Source: Microcaldota archaeon (GTDB taxonomy: Archaea > Micrarchaeota > Micrarchaeia > Micrarchaeales > Micrarchaeaceae). Taken from it: a DNA stretch of 64,000 nt. Below the pieces are notes generated by a model. It worked only from the letters and a program-made list of their open reading frames with translations. It had not been told where the DNA came from and did no database searches. Shown here piece after piece: positions 25,727 to 34,413 of the stretch. The translations under genes and the position numbers were made by a program. Position 1 is the first letter of the stretch, and each line of letters starts with the position of its first letter. Location of the stretch: the NCBI GenBank assembly GCA_021801355.1, contig JAJYYB010000018.1, forward strand, positions 1 to 64,000. The letters run 5' to 3'.

Positions 25727-27367
25727 TTAAACGTTGCCGTTGTTGTATGAGACTCCGGGCATCGTAAAGCCAGCAGGGTCATTCCTTATGCGTATCCAGT
25801 ACTGGACTATATTGCCTGCGGCAGAATTGGCGTCTGCAAGGAAGCCGACGTAGCCGGTGCTGTTGCCCCAGAAGTAGTTGATGTCGTCCAACGTTTGGAC
25901 GTTGTAGTCGTAGCTCATCTCGGTCTGCGACCCGCTTACCGCTATTGACCAGACCGATGGCGTCGATGTAGAGCCGTAGTTGAATGCCATATCCTGACCA
26001 CCGCAGCCACACGCATCATGGTTATTGGCGTCGTAGGTGTTGCCATACGCTGTAATCAGGTATTGATTAGCACTTCCTTGGCTGCCGTAATAACCAGTCT
26101 GATCGTTGTTGTTGCCACCTACGTTCAGATTTGTGAAATATTCGTACATGTCCAATGTTACCGATCCCATGCTTATCCCTGTATCGTTATACAAGCCACA
26201 TGGCGTATAGCAGTTACCAGGCGATAATGTAAGCCCGTCATTTATGTTTATAGGATCACTGTTCAGCACCCATCCGCCAGGGGGAGATGGCCCACCGCTT
26301 TTCCAATTCTGGTATAGGGTCGGGAACACGTTCTTTCCATTGTCGTACTCTCCATATGTAATGCTAGTGCAGCTGGATGGATTGGATGGATTGGAGCAGC
26401 TCTGAGTCGGAGCTTCACCTGCATAATCTGCATCGTAGTTAACATTTGGAGAGTCAAACGTCATGTTTATCACCAATGATCCGCCAGCCGGAACCACTTC
26501 GGAGCCTAGGTTGACCCAGAATATGGCATTAGATGAGCTGCTACTTGAACAGTTTGTTTCGCACCAACTGTATAGCGGCCCTGATCCAGTGATTGCGTTG
26601 CCGGAATAGAAGCGTATGTTACCTAGGTTTGAGCTTTCTACGTTGCTAGGGTATTGAGATGGATTAAACGATATCATCTGCTGGAACCCATTAGGCGTTT
26701 GCGCGCCATTTGTATTGGTAAGGGTTATCTGGACGTATGGAATTGATGTTGTGGAGGTGCTTGTAGTTGATGTAGATGTCGAAGATGTCGACGTGATTGA
26801 TGTAGATGAACCACCGCCTGTGAAAGTGCTTACGCCGGTTTCCTTGGCCGATATGGAGCCGACCTTCGCGAAGTTTGTTGGTGTGGGGCAGACAGGGCTG
26901 AGGCAGTAGGCGATCCAGATGTAGCCTGTGAATTCCGTCCCGACAGGTATGTTAGCAGTAGGTATGCCGCCGGCCGCTGTGTGATTGAAGTTGAACGTCA
27001 CGGTGCCTGAAGGAGGGATAGTGCCTATCGGTGTCATGTTCACGGTGTTCGACTCTGAGAAGTTGACTGGAAGACCGCCAGGTCCGATGTTCTCTGATTC
27101 AGAAGCGACGAAAACGAATGCGTCGTAGTAGTTCTGCCCCGAATCCTGGCTGATCGTCGCCGTTATGCCGTTAGGCGTGTAAATCGGATTCGAGCATGTG
27201 AAACCGGGCTGCGGGGAGCAGCCGTTTGGAGTTGCCGCAGAGCCGTTGAAAAGGCCGAGTGCGAAGAGAACGCCAACTACTATCGCGAGGATGAGTATCG
27301 CCCACCCATAAGTCATCAGGTACTCCATCGAGGACTGAGCTCTTGCGGACTTTTTATTTATAGACAT
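25727..27367 (-). CDS. Pilin-type surface protein with DUF2341-like domain
   Basis: The N terminus SARAQSSMEYLMTYGWAIL is a class III signal peptide: basic residues, cleavage before Gln11 and Glu at +5, then a TM helix. Prepilin peptidase processing and filament or surface display are expected. Residues 76-185 form the domain shared with the truncated gene at 2-1465. A Ser/Thr linker follows, then a DUF2341-like segment (NIRFYSG, WCETNC, AIFWVNLG) and a lectin-like C terminus ending DPAGFTMP. Length is 546 aa. Different C termini on a shared N-terminal scaffold suggest antigenic or substrate diversification. Confidence 0.85.
   Translation of the reverse strand: MSINKKSARAQSSMEYLMTYGWAILILAIVVGVLFALGLFNGSAATPNGCSPQPGFTCSNPIYTPNGITATISQDSGQNYYDAFVFVASESENIGPGGLPVNFSESNTVNMTPIGTIPPSGTVTFNFNHTAAGGIPTANIPVGTEFTGYIWIAYCLSPVCPTPTNFAKVGSISAKETGVSTFTGGGSSTSITSTSSTSTSTTSTSTTSIPYVQITLTNTNGAQTPNGFQQMISFNPSQYPSNVESSNLGNIRFYSGNAITGSGPLYSWCETNCSSSSSSNAIFWVNLGSEVVPAGGSLVINMTFDSPNVNYDADYAGEAPTQSCSNPSNPSSCTSITYGEYDNGKNVFPTLYQNWKSGGPSPPGGWVLNSDPININDGLTLSPGNCYTPCGLYNDTGISMGSVTLDMYEYFTNLNVGGNNNDQTGYYGSQGSANQYLITAYGNTYDANNHDACGCGGQDMAFNYGSTSTPSVWSIAVSGSQTEMSYDYNVQTLDDINYFWGNSTGYVGFLADANSAAGNIVQYWIRIRNDPAGFTMPGVSYNNGNV
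26813..27142 (-). repeat. Inverted repeat arm B (partner of 2-331)
   Basis: On the minus strand this reads like 2-331 with scattered substitutions. It encodes residues 76-185 of the surface protein. Confidence 0.9.
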
Positions 27368-27482
27368 GATTGCAATATCTAAGCACCGCAGAAAGAATCG
27401 GGATTATATAGTTCATAAGCGAACTAATAAATTACTTTGTAAATTTTATACAAATTTTAAGAGCCATGCAGACTTGACAATA

Positions 27483-28046
27483 CTATTCTTTGCCAAGTAT
27501 TGCACCGAGCTTCTTATTGTTCTTCTCAATCACTTTTGCATAATCGATATTGTAATAAGTCGAATAAACGCTGCCATGCGGTACGTTGCCTATCAGCTTC
27601 CCTTTTATGGCGAGCTTCTTGTACATGTCTTTGATCGCTGCAACACTGAGACCCTCTATTTCGACGTAATAAGGTATACCGGGCCATTTGTCGATTGTTA
27701 TCTGTACGCCTCCAAGCATGTATTCTTCCCTCGTGTTCAACTCATAGATTGGCTTGGATTTGATGTATTTGCAAAGTATTTTTGCAGCCGTATCAAAGTC
27801 GCTTACCTCGACTTCGTATTCGTAAGTCTGGTCCAGCCCAGGCCCTGTGCGCTCCTTCAATGTCATGGTGCAGACTTTTCCATCGGTCCTTATCCTCAGA
27901 TTCTTTATCTTGCTGCCATGCCCCGTTTCAAAAACTACCCTGCGAAATTTGTGCGTCGCGACATGCTTCGCTCCAAGCTCGCGCAGCCTTGACTCCACCT
28001 CCTTTTTATCGACATTTATTACCTTCAGCTCTATCTCTTTCGGCAT
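27483..28046 (-). CDS. cyaB: CYTH-domain protein (class IV adenylate cyclase-like)
   Basis: The N-terminal MPKEIELKVINVDKKEVESRL carries the ExExK motif of CYTH enzymes. The rest has RRVVFETG, LRIRTDG, MTLKERTG and EIEGLSVAAI in the expected order. CYTH proteins act on triphosphates (cyclase, thiamine triphosphatase or polyphosphatase activity); which activity applies here cannot be told. It follows the lipoate ligase-like gene on the same strand. Confidence 0.88.
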   Translation of the reverse strand: MPKEIELKVINVDKKEVESRLRELGAKHVATHKFRRVVFETGHGSKIKNLRIRTDGKVCTMTLKERTGPGLDQTYEYEVEVSDFDTAAKILCKYIKSKPIYELNTREEYMLGGVQITIDKWPGIPYYVEIEGLSVAAIKDMYKKLAIKGKLIGNVPHGSVYSTYYNIDYAKVIEKNNKKLGAILGKE

Positions 28047-28057
28047 GTTATCAGACT

Positions 28058-28978
28058 TTACTCGATTTGGTCGGACATCTTCATGAAATCCCTGTCCTTC
28101 ACTTGGCTGTAAAGGCAGTAACCCAAATCCTTTTTAAGCGGACCATCCAGCTCTTCACCCGGAATCGCTTCGGCTTCAGTTTTCTTGAAGGCCGGCTTCC
28201 TCTCATCGACCCATGGCGAGCCGAGGTGCGTCCTTGCGATCATGTCATGCGCCTCTTGAACCGTCCTCTCGGTAAGCTTTTTTTCTGCGTATTTTCCTTC
28301 GGTGACCTGCTTGAGCACCTCTTTTGCAATCAGCCGTTTCACGAAGTCTGCCCTCATTCTGGTCTGCACGCTATCGAGTCTCTTATCCAGAAGCTTCGAT
28401 ATCGCAGGAATGTTTTTCAGCGCTGAATATTCGCTGTAAACGTGCTTTCCTATCTTTCTTTCCTTGAGCATCACTCTTTCAAGTATCCTGTCTACATCGT
28501 AATCGTTTATTACCATTAGACCGTGCAGCAGCGCGCTCTTTACGCCCCAGAATATGGCGTGGCTTGCGACTACCTTGTCGTCCACGTTTATCGTCGAAGC
28601 CCTGTTGTCCACCGCGCTCACTTCTATACCGAGTTCCTGGAACGCCTCGGATATCTTGGCAGCGTAATACTTTCTCATGTCCTCGAAATATCTGAAGCTG
28701 CCGTCCCTTGGCGCGGTGAAAGAATAGGCGAAGCAGTTAGGGTCGAACTGTATGTGTGACCCTCCGGTAATCCTCCTTTCAAGATCAAAAGTGCCGTCGA
28801 CCTTTTTTACTACGCTCTCTGACTCGCCGTAACCTAGGACGATGGCATCCTTAGAGACGTTCCAGAACCTCACCGTAGCTGCGTTGAGCCTCGCAGACCG
28901 CTCGAGCATGTACTCCTCGAGCGCCTGGTTCGATGACATAGGCAGGTCGTTTGTACCCCAGTACTCGTAGTCGAACAT
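28058..28978 (-). CDS. Lipoate-protein ligase A-like protein
   Basis: The product matches the biotin/lipoate ligase fold: MSSNQALEEYML, VRFWNVSKDAIVLGYGES, DLERRITGGSHIQFDPNCFAYSF (the RRxTGGG-like loop, here RITGGSHIQ), INVDDKVVASHAIFWGVKSALLHGLMVIN. The extra C-terminal 90 residues (AKEVLKQVTEG... to LGSPWVDERKP) resemble the accessory part. The GG to GS change in the loop is a variation. No lipoylated enzyme genes are seen here. Confidence 0.82.
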   Translation of the reverse strand: MFDYEYWGTNDLPMSSNQALEEYMLERSARLNAATVRFWNVSKDAIVLGYGESESVVKKVDGTFDLERRITGGSHIQFDPNCFAYSFTAPRDGSFRYFEDMRKYYAAKISEAFQELGIEVSAVDNRASTINVDDKVVASHAIFWGVKSALLHGLMVINDYDVDRILERVMLKERKIGKHVYSEYSALKNIPAISKLLDKRLDSVQTRMRADFVKRLIAKEVLKQVTEGKYAEKKLTERTVQEAHDMIARTHLGSPWVDERKPAFKKTEAEAIPGEELDGPLKKDLGYCLYSQVKDRDFMKMSDQIE

Positions 28979-29016
28979 TGCAACAACTATTCAAAAGCCA
29001 TACCAAAAGCGTAAGA

Positions 29017-29100
29017 CGCCGGGAGTGGGAATTGAACCCACGAAGGTCAAATGACCAAACAGCTTAGCAGGCTGCCGCCCTACCACTAGGCGACCCCGGC
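29017..29100 (-). tRNA. tRNA-Ser (anticodon GCU)
   Basis: On the minus strand the acceptor GCCGGGG pairs with TCCCGGC, followed by discriminator G. The anticodon loop CTGCTAA gives GCU. A long variable arm (TTTGGTCATTTGACC) marks a class II tRNA, as required for serine. The T arm GTGGGTTCAATTCCCAC is canonical. CCA is not encoded. A T-rich box about 25-30 bp upstream lies in the short gap to the SRP RNA. Confidence 0.96.
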
Positions 29101-29145
29101 ACGTAAACGCTAATAGTTTCCAGTAAAACAATAAAAGCTTAATCG

Positions 29146-29411
29146 ATGTGGCAGAGGCCAGCATTGCACTGCAGTGAAATCCAGAGTTGACCGCACCTCT
29201 GCTCGGCCCTGTATCCTAAGAGCATAGACTAAATACGCTTAAGGTTGCTCCTTCCGGCCTGGCCTGGTTCACATATCAGACTATCACTTGGGGCAAAGCG
29301 TCTACGCTTTGGTGCAGGCTCTGAAAAACTCTGCAGCACTCAACTGGCACTGGCCCGCCTGAAGGGATTTGCGAATGGGAAACCCTTAGCTTCCCGGCCC
29401 ATCTGCCACAG
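29146..29411 (-). ncRNA. ffs: Signal recognition particle 7S RNA
   Basis: The minus strand has the helix 8 motif CCAGGCCGGAAGGAGCAACC, the SRP54 binding site. The two ends (TGTGGCAGA and TCTGCCACA) pair as the closing helix. The long internal helices fit the archaeal 7S form; the length of about 266 nt is slightly short. With SRP54 and SRP19 it targets membrane proteins cotranslationally. It lies 45 bp upstream of tRNA-Ser on the same strand. Confidence 0.9.
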
Positions 29412-29430
29412 AAGTATTACGCGCCTCAGT

Positions 29431-29440
29431 TTAAAAAGCT
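29431..29440 (-). promoter_or_regulatory. TATA box of the SRP RNA
   Basis: AGCTTTTTAA on the minus strand is centred about 25 bp upstream of the inferred 7S RNA 5' end. Confidence 0.6.
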
Positions 29441-29555
29441 TGTCAGGCCCTTCGCAATGCACGGACTTGGCTAAAATGGCATTGTGGTCGCATTTTTGCC
29501 TGTAAGCTTTATAACATCTATCACCAAGTAGGATGGAACGTAAGCAGGTGTGCCA

Positions 29556-29867
29556 ATGGCTGAATTTGTTAAGGTAGCTAGTTTAGACAATGTCCCCGAG
29601 GGAAAGATGATCGAGGCGAATTTCGCCGGCAAGGAAGTTATGCTGGCAAACGTAGGAGGCAGCGTATATGCTATAAACGACAAATGCTGCCACAAGGGCG
29701 GTCCGCTTCACGAAGGCACGCTCGAAGACCACAACGTCGTATGCCTATGGCACAGGGCGAGATACGACATCGCTACAGGGAAGGTTGCGAAGGAGACGCC
29801 GTGGGGAGTGGACGCAAAAACTTACGAAGTCAAGATTGAAGGCAACGACATACTGGTCAGGGGATAG
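29556..29867 (+). CDS. Rieske [2Fe-2S] ferredoxin-like protein
   Basis: The 103-residue protein matches soluble Rieske ferredoxins of the nitrite reductase small-subunit/dioxygenase type. The cluster ligands lie in KCCHKGGPLHEG and VVCLWHRARYD (C.H ... C..H). There is no TM segment, so it is a cytoplasmic electron carrier; the partner is not in the window. AGGTG precedes ATG 29556; GTG 29550 adds two residues. Confidence 0.93.
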   Translation: MAEFVKVASLDNVPEGKMIEANFAGKEVMLANVGGSVYAINDKCCHKGGPLHEGTLEDHNVVCLWHRARYDIATGKVAKETPWGVDAKTYEVKIEGNDILVRG

Positions 29868-29985
29868 ATTGGCATTCTCCCCTGATCCATTTTAACGCTC
29901 TGAAAGGGAGGTTGGAGCGCAATAAGGCATAAATATTCCGAACAACACATATAAATGGCGCGTTGGATTGCCAGCGCGCATTTGA

Positions 29986-30411
29986 GTGGTACAATTGAGC
30001 GACGAGGAATACATGAAACTGCTTGACAGGGCTTTCGATAGCAAGCCCATAATGGCTGCCAGCACCAGCGACTTCGTCATACCTAACGTAGACGCTTTGG
30101 TGCAGGGCAACAAGACGATAATAAAGAACATAGCCGCGATAGCCGACAAGGCGAGGAGGAAGGCTGACGAGATAGGCAGGTACATGAGCAAGGAGCTCTC
30201 GGTGCCGATAAGCGTCGAGGACCAGAGGCTGATAGTCAACAGCAAGTTCAATGCTCCTGACCTGGACAAGATAATAAAGAGATATTTCAGCACATACGTT
30301 ATATGCAAGGAGTGCAGCAAGCCTGACACGCACCTTGACAGCAGCGGCAGGGGGATGTTCACGCTCGTGTGCGAGGCGTGCGGTGCGCACTATAAGGTAA
30401 AAAGTTACTAA
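29986..30411 (+). CDS. Translation initiation factor aIF2 subunit beta
   Basis: This subunit of the Met-tRNAi carrier has the N-terminal helix MKLLDRAF, KTIIKNIAAIADKARR, SKFNAPDLDKIIKRYFSTYVICKEC in part, and the C4 zinc ribbon CKEC...CEAC. Length (141 aa) is normal. ACATATAAATGG at about 29947 supports a nearly leaderless GTG start at 29986; TTG 29995 is an alternative. aIF1A follows 11 bp after its stop, so two initiation factors share a transcript. Confidence 0.95.
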   Translation: MVQLSDEEYMKLLDRAFDSKPIMAASTSDFVIPNVDALVQGNKTIIKNIAAIADKARRKADEIGRYMSKELSVPISVEDQRLIVNSKFNAPDLDKIIKRYFSTYVICKECSKPDTHLDSSGRGMFTLVCEACGAHYKVKSY

Positions 30412-30422
30412 GGGTTGATTGC

Positions 30423-30752
30423 ATACCGGGATTTGGAAGGAATAGATACAAGAAATTTGACAAGCACGGGCGCGGAGGGCCTACCGAGTACGTATTGAAG
30501 ATGCCGGGGGAGGGCGAGGTGGTCGGGACTGTTACTAAGATAGCTGGCGCCACTAAGTTCATGGTTAATTGCGGCGATGGCAAGGAGCGCCTCTGCATAA
30601 TACCCGGAAGGCTCAGGAGGAGGTTCTGGATAAAGGAGAATGACGTAGTGATTGTGAAGCCGTGGGTGGTGCAGACCGATGAGCGGGGCGACATAGTCTG
30701 GAGGTACAGCATGCTTGACATAGGCAAGCTAAGGGAGAGGCACGTCCTTTAG
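30423..30752 (+). CDS. Translation initiation factor aIF1A, apparent AUA start
   Basis: The S1-like OB core (GEVVGTVTKIAGATKFMVNC, GKERLCIIPGRLRRRFW, DIVWRYSMLDIGKL) is unmistakable. The first standard start in frame is TTG 30495. The 24 codons before it encode a conserved-looking basic tail (PGFGRNRYKKFDKHGRGG) that must be translated. No ATG, GTG or TTG opens it; ATA at 30423 stands exactly where MPGFGRNRYKK would begin. AGGGTTGAT just before could be a weak Shine-Dalgarno site. The gene overlaps the next start by one base. The start is inferred. Confidence 0.85.
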   Translation: MPGFGRNRYKKFDKHGRGGPTEYVLKMPGEGEVVGTVTKIAGATKFMVNCGDGKERLCIIPGRLRRRFWIKENDVVIVKPWVVQTDERGDIVWRYSMLDIGKLRERHVL

Positions 30753-32074
30753 TGGTTACCGTGGCGGCTGAAAAGCCCGAGACCCAGAGGGGCTTGGTCA
30801 ACGTTTCCCCTGAAGTCAGGAACGATTTGGGCATGTCGCCCAAAAAGACCGCACTTTTTGCTGCGAAAGCCATACGGTTATTCGCTTATTCGCTTATCAG
30901 CATTGCTCTGCCTCTCTATCTTGCCCTGGTTCTTCACTACAGCGATATAAGCATAGGAATAGTAGTCGCTATAGCGGTAGGCAGTGGCGCCATATACAAT
31001 ATACTAGTCAGCAAATACGCTGATTCTTTTGGCAGGAAAAAATCCCTTATCGCACTTTCGCTCTTGATGGCCGTATCTGGCGCGCTCTTTGCACTGAACC
31101 TTGGCTTCTACTCTATAATAGTTGCATCGCTGATAGGCTCGATATGCGTAAACGGGACAGAGACAGGGCCTTTCATGAACATAGAAGTCGCATCCCTTAC
31201 AAAATTCTCAAACGATTCTAACAGGACCATCACATACAGCATGTACAATTTTCTTGGGTACGCGGCAGCTTCGATAGGCCCGCTTTTCGGCGGTGCTATG
31301 CTCGGTTTCTTCAACAATTCACAGTTCATTTTCCAGATTCTTTTTGCAATCTATTCCATCATGGCGCTTGCGCTGGCCTTGATCTACGCAACATTTGGCG
31401 AGGAGCTTGAAGTCAAAGTTAAAAAAGAAGTTGGCGCGCCAAGGCTAAGCGGCGATGCAAAAAACAAGATATTGAAGCTAGGCGCGCTTTTTTCACTGGA
31501 CGCTTTCGGCGGGGGCTTCGTTGTGCAAAGCCTGATAACCCTATGGTTCATCACCAGATTCCCTAGCTTTCCAACGCTTTACATAGGCATAATATTATCA
31601 GTAGCTAACATCATAACCGCGTTTTCTATATTCATGGCTTCTTGGGTGGCAAAGCGCATAGGTCTTCTAAATACCATGGTATTTACGCATGCACCGTCAT
31701 CCGTTTTCCTTATAGCGATCCCGTTTGCTCCGACCCCGCTTATCGCAGCCATGTTGCTGTTCCTTAGGCAGTCAATGTCACAGATGGACGTACCGACCAG
31801 GCAGTCGTACATGATGGCGATAGTGAAGCCGGAGGAGAGGACCGCAACTGGAAGCCTGATAAACACGCCCAGGACAATAGCCCAGGCCTTAAGCCCTACA
31901 CTGTCGGGCTACTTCATACAGGCGATGGCTTACGCTGACCCCTTCGTGATAGGCGGTTCACTAAAGATACTTTATGACACACTGATTTTCTTCACGTTCA
32001 GGAAAATAAAGCCGCCTGAAGAAACCACCAATGAAAATGCACGTATGGATGCGTACAAGCGCACCCGCGCTTGA
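30752..32074 (+). CDS. Major facilitator superfamily transporter
   Basis: Twelve hydrophobic segments are visible, with the MFS loop 2-3 motif SKYADSFGRKKSLIAL between helices 2 and 3 and the loop RQSMSQMDVPTRQSYMMAIV in the second half. A hydrophilic N-terminal tail of about 30 residues precedes helix 1. Substrate is unknown. GTG 30752 overlaps the aIF1A stop by one base (TAGTG), suggesting coupling. Confidence 0.92.
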   Translation: MVTVAAEKPETQRGLVNVSPEVRNDLGMSPKKTALFAAKAIRLFAYSLISIALPLYLALVLHYSDISIGIVVAIAVGSGAIYNILVSKYADSFGRKKSLIALSLLMAVSGALFALNLGFYSIIVASLIGSICVNGTETGPFMNIEVASLTKFSNDSNRTITYSMYNFLGYAAASIGPLFGGAMLGFFNNSQFIFQILFAIYSIMALALALIYATFGEELEVKVKKEVGAPRLSGDAKNKILKLGALFSLDAFGGGFVVQSLITLWFITRFPSFPTLYIGIILSVANIITAFSIFMASWVAKRIGLLNTMVFTHAPSSVFLIAIPFAPTPLIAAMLLFLRQSMSQMDVPTRQSYMMAIVKPEERTATGSLINTPRTIAQALSPTLSGYFIQAMAYADPFVIGGSLKILYDTLIFFTFRKIKPPEETTNENARMDAYKRTRA

Positions 32075-32116
32075 GCATGCAAAATGCCGATAGATTTTAC
32101 ATGAAGATCGTAGAAA

Positions 32117-32150
32117 AGGTTTTAAACCTCTATCAGTCATACATATATCG
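32117..32150 (+). promoter_or_regulatory. Palindrome and TATA-like boxes before orc1/cdc6
   Basis: AGGTTTTAAACCT (32117-32129) is a near-perfect palindrome with a TATA-like core; ACATATATCG follows at 32140-32149. Both lie upstream of the cdc6 start and could act as promoter or autoregulatory site. Replication origins often lie beside cdc6 in archaea, but I see no clear ORB repeats here. Confidence 0.4.
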
Positions 32151-32185
32151 CCTGCGGCTTTTCTGTTGCGGCAGTGGGGACGAGG

Positions 32186-33412
32186 ATGCAGACGCTTAAC
32201 GACCTTCTTACAGAATCCATAATATTCGCCAACAGGGAGGTGCTCTCGCCGCACTACACCCCCCAGAAGCTGATCTATAGGGAGCGGGAGATAAACAACA
32301 TAGAGAAGGCAATAGCTCCTTCGCTGAAGGGGGAACGAGGCAGGAACCTTTTCATATACGGTAAGACAGGAACCGGCAAGACGTCGTGCGTTAGATACGT
32401 GATAAACGAGGTCAAGAACATACCGAACACGAAGGCGCAGATATCATACATAAACTGCAGGATATACAACTCTAGGTACAGGGTCTTCAGCAAGATAATA
32501 AGCGACCATCTTCCGACTTATGCCAAGAGAGGGTATGGCGCAGTGGATCTCTACGAGAAGCTAACCAGTTGGATCGAGGAGGAGGGGAGGATACTGGTAG
32601 TCGCACTTGACGAGATAGACGTGGTCAAGGACCTCGACGACCTGGTGTATACGCTCACAAGGATAAACAGCGACATAAAGACAGGGGGCGTCACGATAAT
32701 AGGGATATCGAACAAGGTATCCTTCAAGGAGGAGCTCGACCCGAGGAGCCTTTCGACGCTTTATGAGACAGAGCTGGTCTTCGCGCCCTACTACGCCACG
32801 GAACTTTACGAGATAATAAAGGACAGGGTCGCGGTCGGCTTCAGGAAGGATGTCATAACCGAAGAGGTGCTGCGCTTCATAGCCGCTTCCGCAGCCAAGG
32901 AAGGAGGCGATGCGAGGTTCTCGCTCAAGGTGCTCTCCAGGGCCGGTGAGATCAGCGAGGAGCGCAACAAATCGAAGATAACCATGGACGAGGCTACGCA
33001 GGCCGCGAAGGTCACAGAGGAGGACGTGGTTTACGAGGTGATATCGACGCTGCCTGAGCACCAGAAGCTAGTCCTCTACGCGATCGCTATGCTCGCCCAC
33101 GGCGGCGGGACATACAAGAAGCTCACTGACGGAGTTGACACTTACCTTTTCAGCGGGGAGGTATATAACAGGTACAAGTCCCTGTCGGAAAGCATGCACA
33201 GGGAGTCGAAGAGCGAGAGATGGTACAGGAAGTACCTCGCGGACCTCGAGATGCAGGGACTGATAACATCTTTCGAGTCAGGCAAGGGAATACGCGGCCA
33301 TACGAAGCTGATAAAGCTTATGTACCCGTCGGAGAAGACCAAGCAGGTCCTCGAGAGCGATATATTCGGGGCTGCAAAGGAGCCGCCAGGTACAGAGACG
33401 GCTGGCCGATAA
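32186..33412 (+). CDS. cdc6: Orc1/Cdc6 replication initiator
   Basis: The AAA+ ATPase has Walker A FIYGKTGTGKTSCVRYV, Walker B LVVALDEIDVV, sensor 1 TIIGISNKVSF and the C-terminal winged helix (EHQKLVLYAIAML ... YRKYLADLEMQGLI). It marks and melts archaeal origins and loads MCM. ATG 32186 follows GGGGACGAGG; the ATG at 32174 region gives four extra residues. It directly precedes the RNase P/proteasome/exosome gene series, 17 bp before rpp30. Confidence 0.94.
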   Translation: MQTLNDLLTESIIFANREVLSPHYTPQKLIYREREINNIEKAIAPSLKGERGRNLFIYGKTGTGKTSCVRYVINEVKNIPNTKAQISYINCRIYNSRYRVFSKIISDHLPTYAKRGYGAVDLYEKLTSWIEEEGRILVVALDEIDVVKDLDDLVYTLTRINSDIKTGGVTIIGISNKVSFKEELDPRSLSTLYETELVFAPYYATELYEIIKDRVAVGFRKDVITEEVLRFIAASAAKEGGDARFSLKVLSRAGEISEERNKSKITMDEATQAAKVTEEDVVYEVISTLPEHQKLVLYAIAMLAHGGGTYKKLTDGVDTYLFSGEVYNRYKSLSESMHRESKSERWYRKYLADLEMQGLITSFESGKGIRGHTKLIKLMYPSEKTKQVLESDIFGAAKEPPGTETAGR

Positions 33413-33429
33413 CCGGAGGGCGCATCATC

Positions 33430-33957
33430 TTGGATTTTTACGACTTGGTTGGCCCTGGTTTCAAGCCTGATGGCGATCTTGCCGCCAGGCTCGGTTACAA
33501 GAGCGTATTCACGGCCGGGAATGAGCTGCTCGTCATTGATGCCGGAAAGGAGAGCGGCGGGCATTTGCCGTACGTAGCCAATGGCAATAACCAGGGCAGG
33601 CTGGCGTACCATGCCAAGAACGGCGCGCAGGGGGTGATGCCGGACGGTTTCGCAGCTGACGCCAGCCTGATAGAGACGATGCGCGATGGAGAATGCATAA
33701 TGGTCATAGCGATAAGCCAGATAACTCAGGCGGGCGCAGAATCGCGGCCGAAGATGCTCTACATGGCTGCGAAGCTGTTCTCCGCCTGCAGGAAGGCAGG
33801 GATTAACGTGGCTTTCGTGAGCATGGCACGCTCCAGGGCTTATTTGGAATCATATATACAGATGATAGAGCTGGCCAAGCTCATCGGCGCCGATGAGCAG
33901 TACGCGAGGTACAGCATAAGCAGGGTGAACGGCACACTAGGTGGGATGCATGATTAG
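33430..33957 (+). CDS. rnp3: RNase P protein component 3 (Rpp30)
   Basis: The protein has the TIM-barrel pattern of Rpp30: LDFYDLVGPGFKPDGDLAARLGYKSVF at the N terminus, GQGVMPDGFAAD-like middle and SRPKMLYMAAKLFSACRKAGINVAFVSMARS, LAKLIGADEQYARYSIS near the end (motifs broken for clarity). At 175 aa it is a compact form. TTG 33430 is chosen because GGAGGG precedes it by eight bases and upstream frame overlaps cdc6. The stop overlaps the pop5 start. Confidence 0.78.
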   Translation: MDFYDLVGPGFKPDGDLAARLGYKSVFTAGNELLVIDAGKESGGHLPYVANGNNQGRLAYHAKNGAQGVMPDGFAADASLIETMRDGECIMVIAISQITQAGAESRPKMLYMAAKLFSACRKAGINVAFVSMARSRAYLESYIQMIELAKLIGADEQYARYSISRVNGTLGGMHD

Positions 33958-34282
33958 GGAAAAGCACAGGTACCTGCTTGTAGAGGCGAGCGAGCCGATA
34001 GACATCGGGATCGACAGGGCCGCGAGGCAGAAGTTCGAGAGGGAGCTTTACGCGGCGCTCAGGGCGGAGCTTGGCGAGGCGCACTACTTCTCTGTGAACC
34101 CTAGGCTTGTGCTCAACACTGGCAACAACTCCTTCCTAATGAAATGCTCGCTCAAGGGTTTCCAGAGCCTTGTTCTGGCATTCGCACTGATGAAACAGTT
34201 TGACGGCAGGGAGATGGGCTTCTACACCCTGAAAAGCTCCGGCACGATAAGGGCCCTGAAGGATTCACTGAAAATGGCGTGA
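33950..34282 (+). CDS. rnp2: RNase P protein component 2 (Pop5/Rpp14)
   Basis: The 110-residue product begins MIREKHRYLLVEAS, the typical Pop5 start, and has FERELYAALRAELGE, NPRLVLNTGNNSFLMKCSL and FALMKQFDGREMGFYTLKSSGTIRAL. With Rpp30 it forms the protein core that supports RNase P RNA in cutting pre-tRNA leaders. It overlaps rnp3 by eight bases, matching the archaeal gene order rnp3-rnp2-psmA. Confidence 0.9.
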   Translation: MIREKHRYLLVEASEPIDIGIDRAARQKFERELYAALRAELGEAHYFSVNPRLVLNTGNNSFLMKCSLKGFQSLVLAFALMKQFDGREMGFYTLKSSGTIRALKDSLKMA

Positions 34283-34295
34283 ATCATAGCAAAAA

Positions 34296-34306
34296 GGTTA
34301 TAAATC
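34296..34306 (+). promoter_or_regulatory. TATA-like box upstream of psmA
   Basis: GGTTATAAATC lies about 110 bp before the psmA ATG. It would give a leader of roughly 80 nt, unusually long for this genome. ACGGTGA precedes the ATG. Confidence 0.5.
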
Positions 34307-34413
34307 TGTTTATCTCTATTATTATACTAATTCAGGGGGCGTCACGTTCGCATCATCAGTCCGGCTTTTTGAGGCTGCGCGTCTTGCTTCATTCATATTG
34401 AAACGGTGAAAAA

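Noticed and set aside
27366-27992. 208-codon plus-strand ORF opposite the CYTH gene
   Set aside because: It is the antisense shadow of a well supported gene and has no family features.
32075-32185. Replication origin beside cdc6
   Set aside because: No clear origin recognition boxes or AT-rich unwinding tract; only a palindromic promoter-like site is supported.
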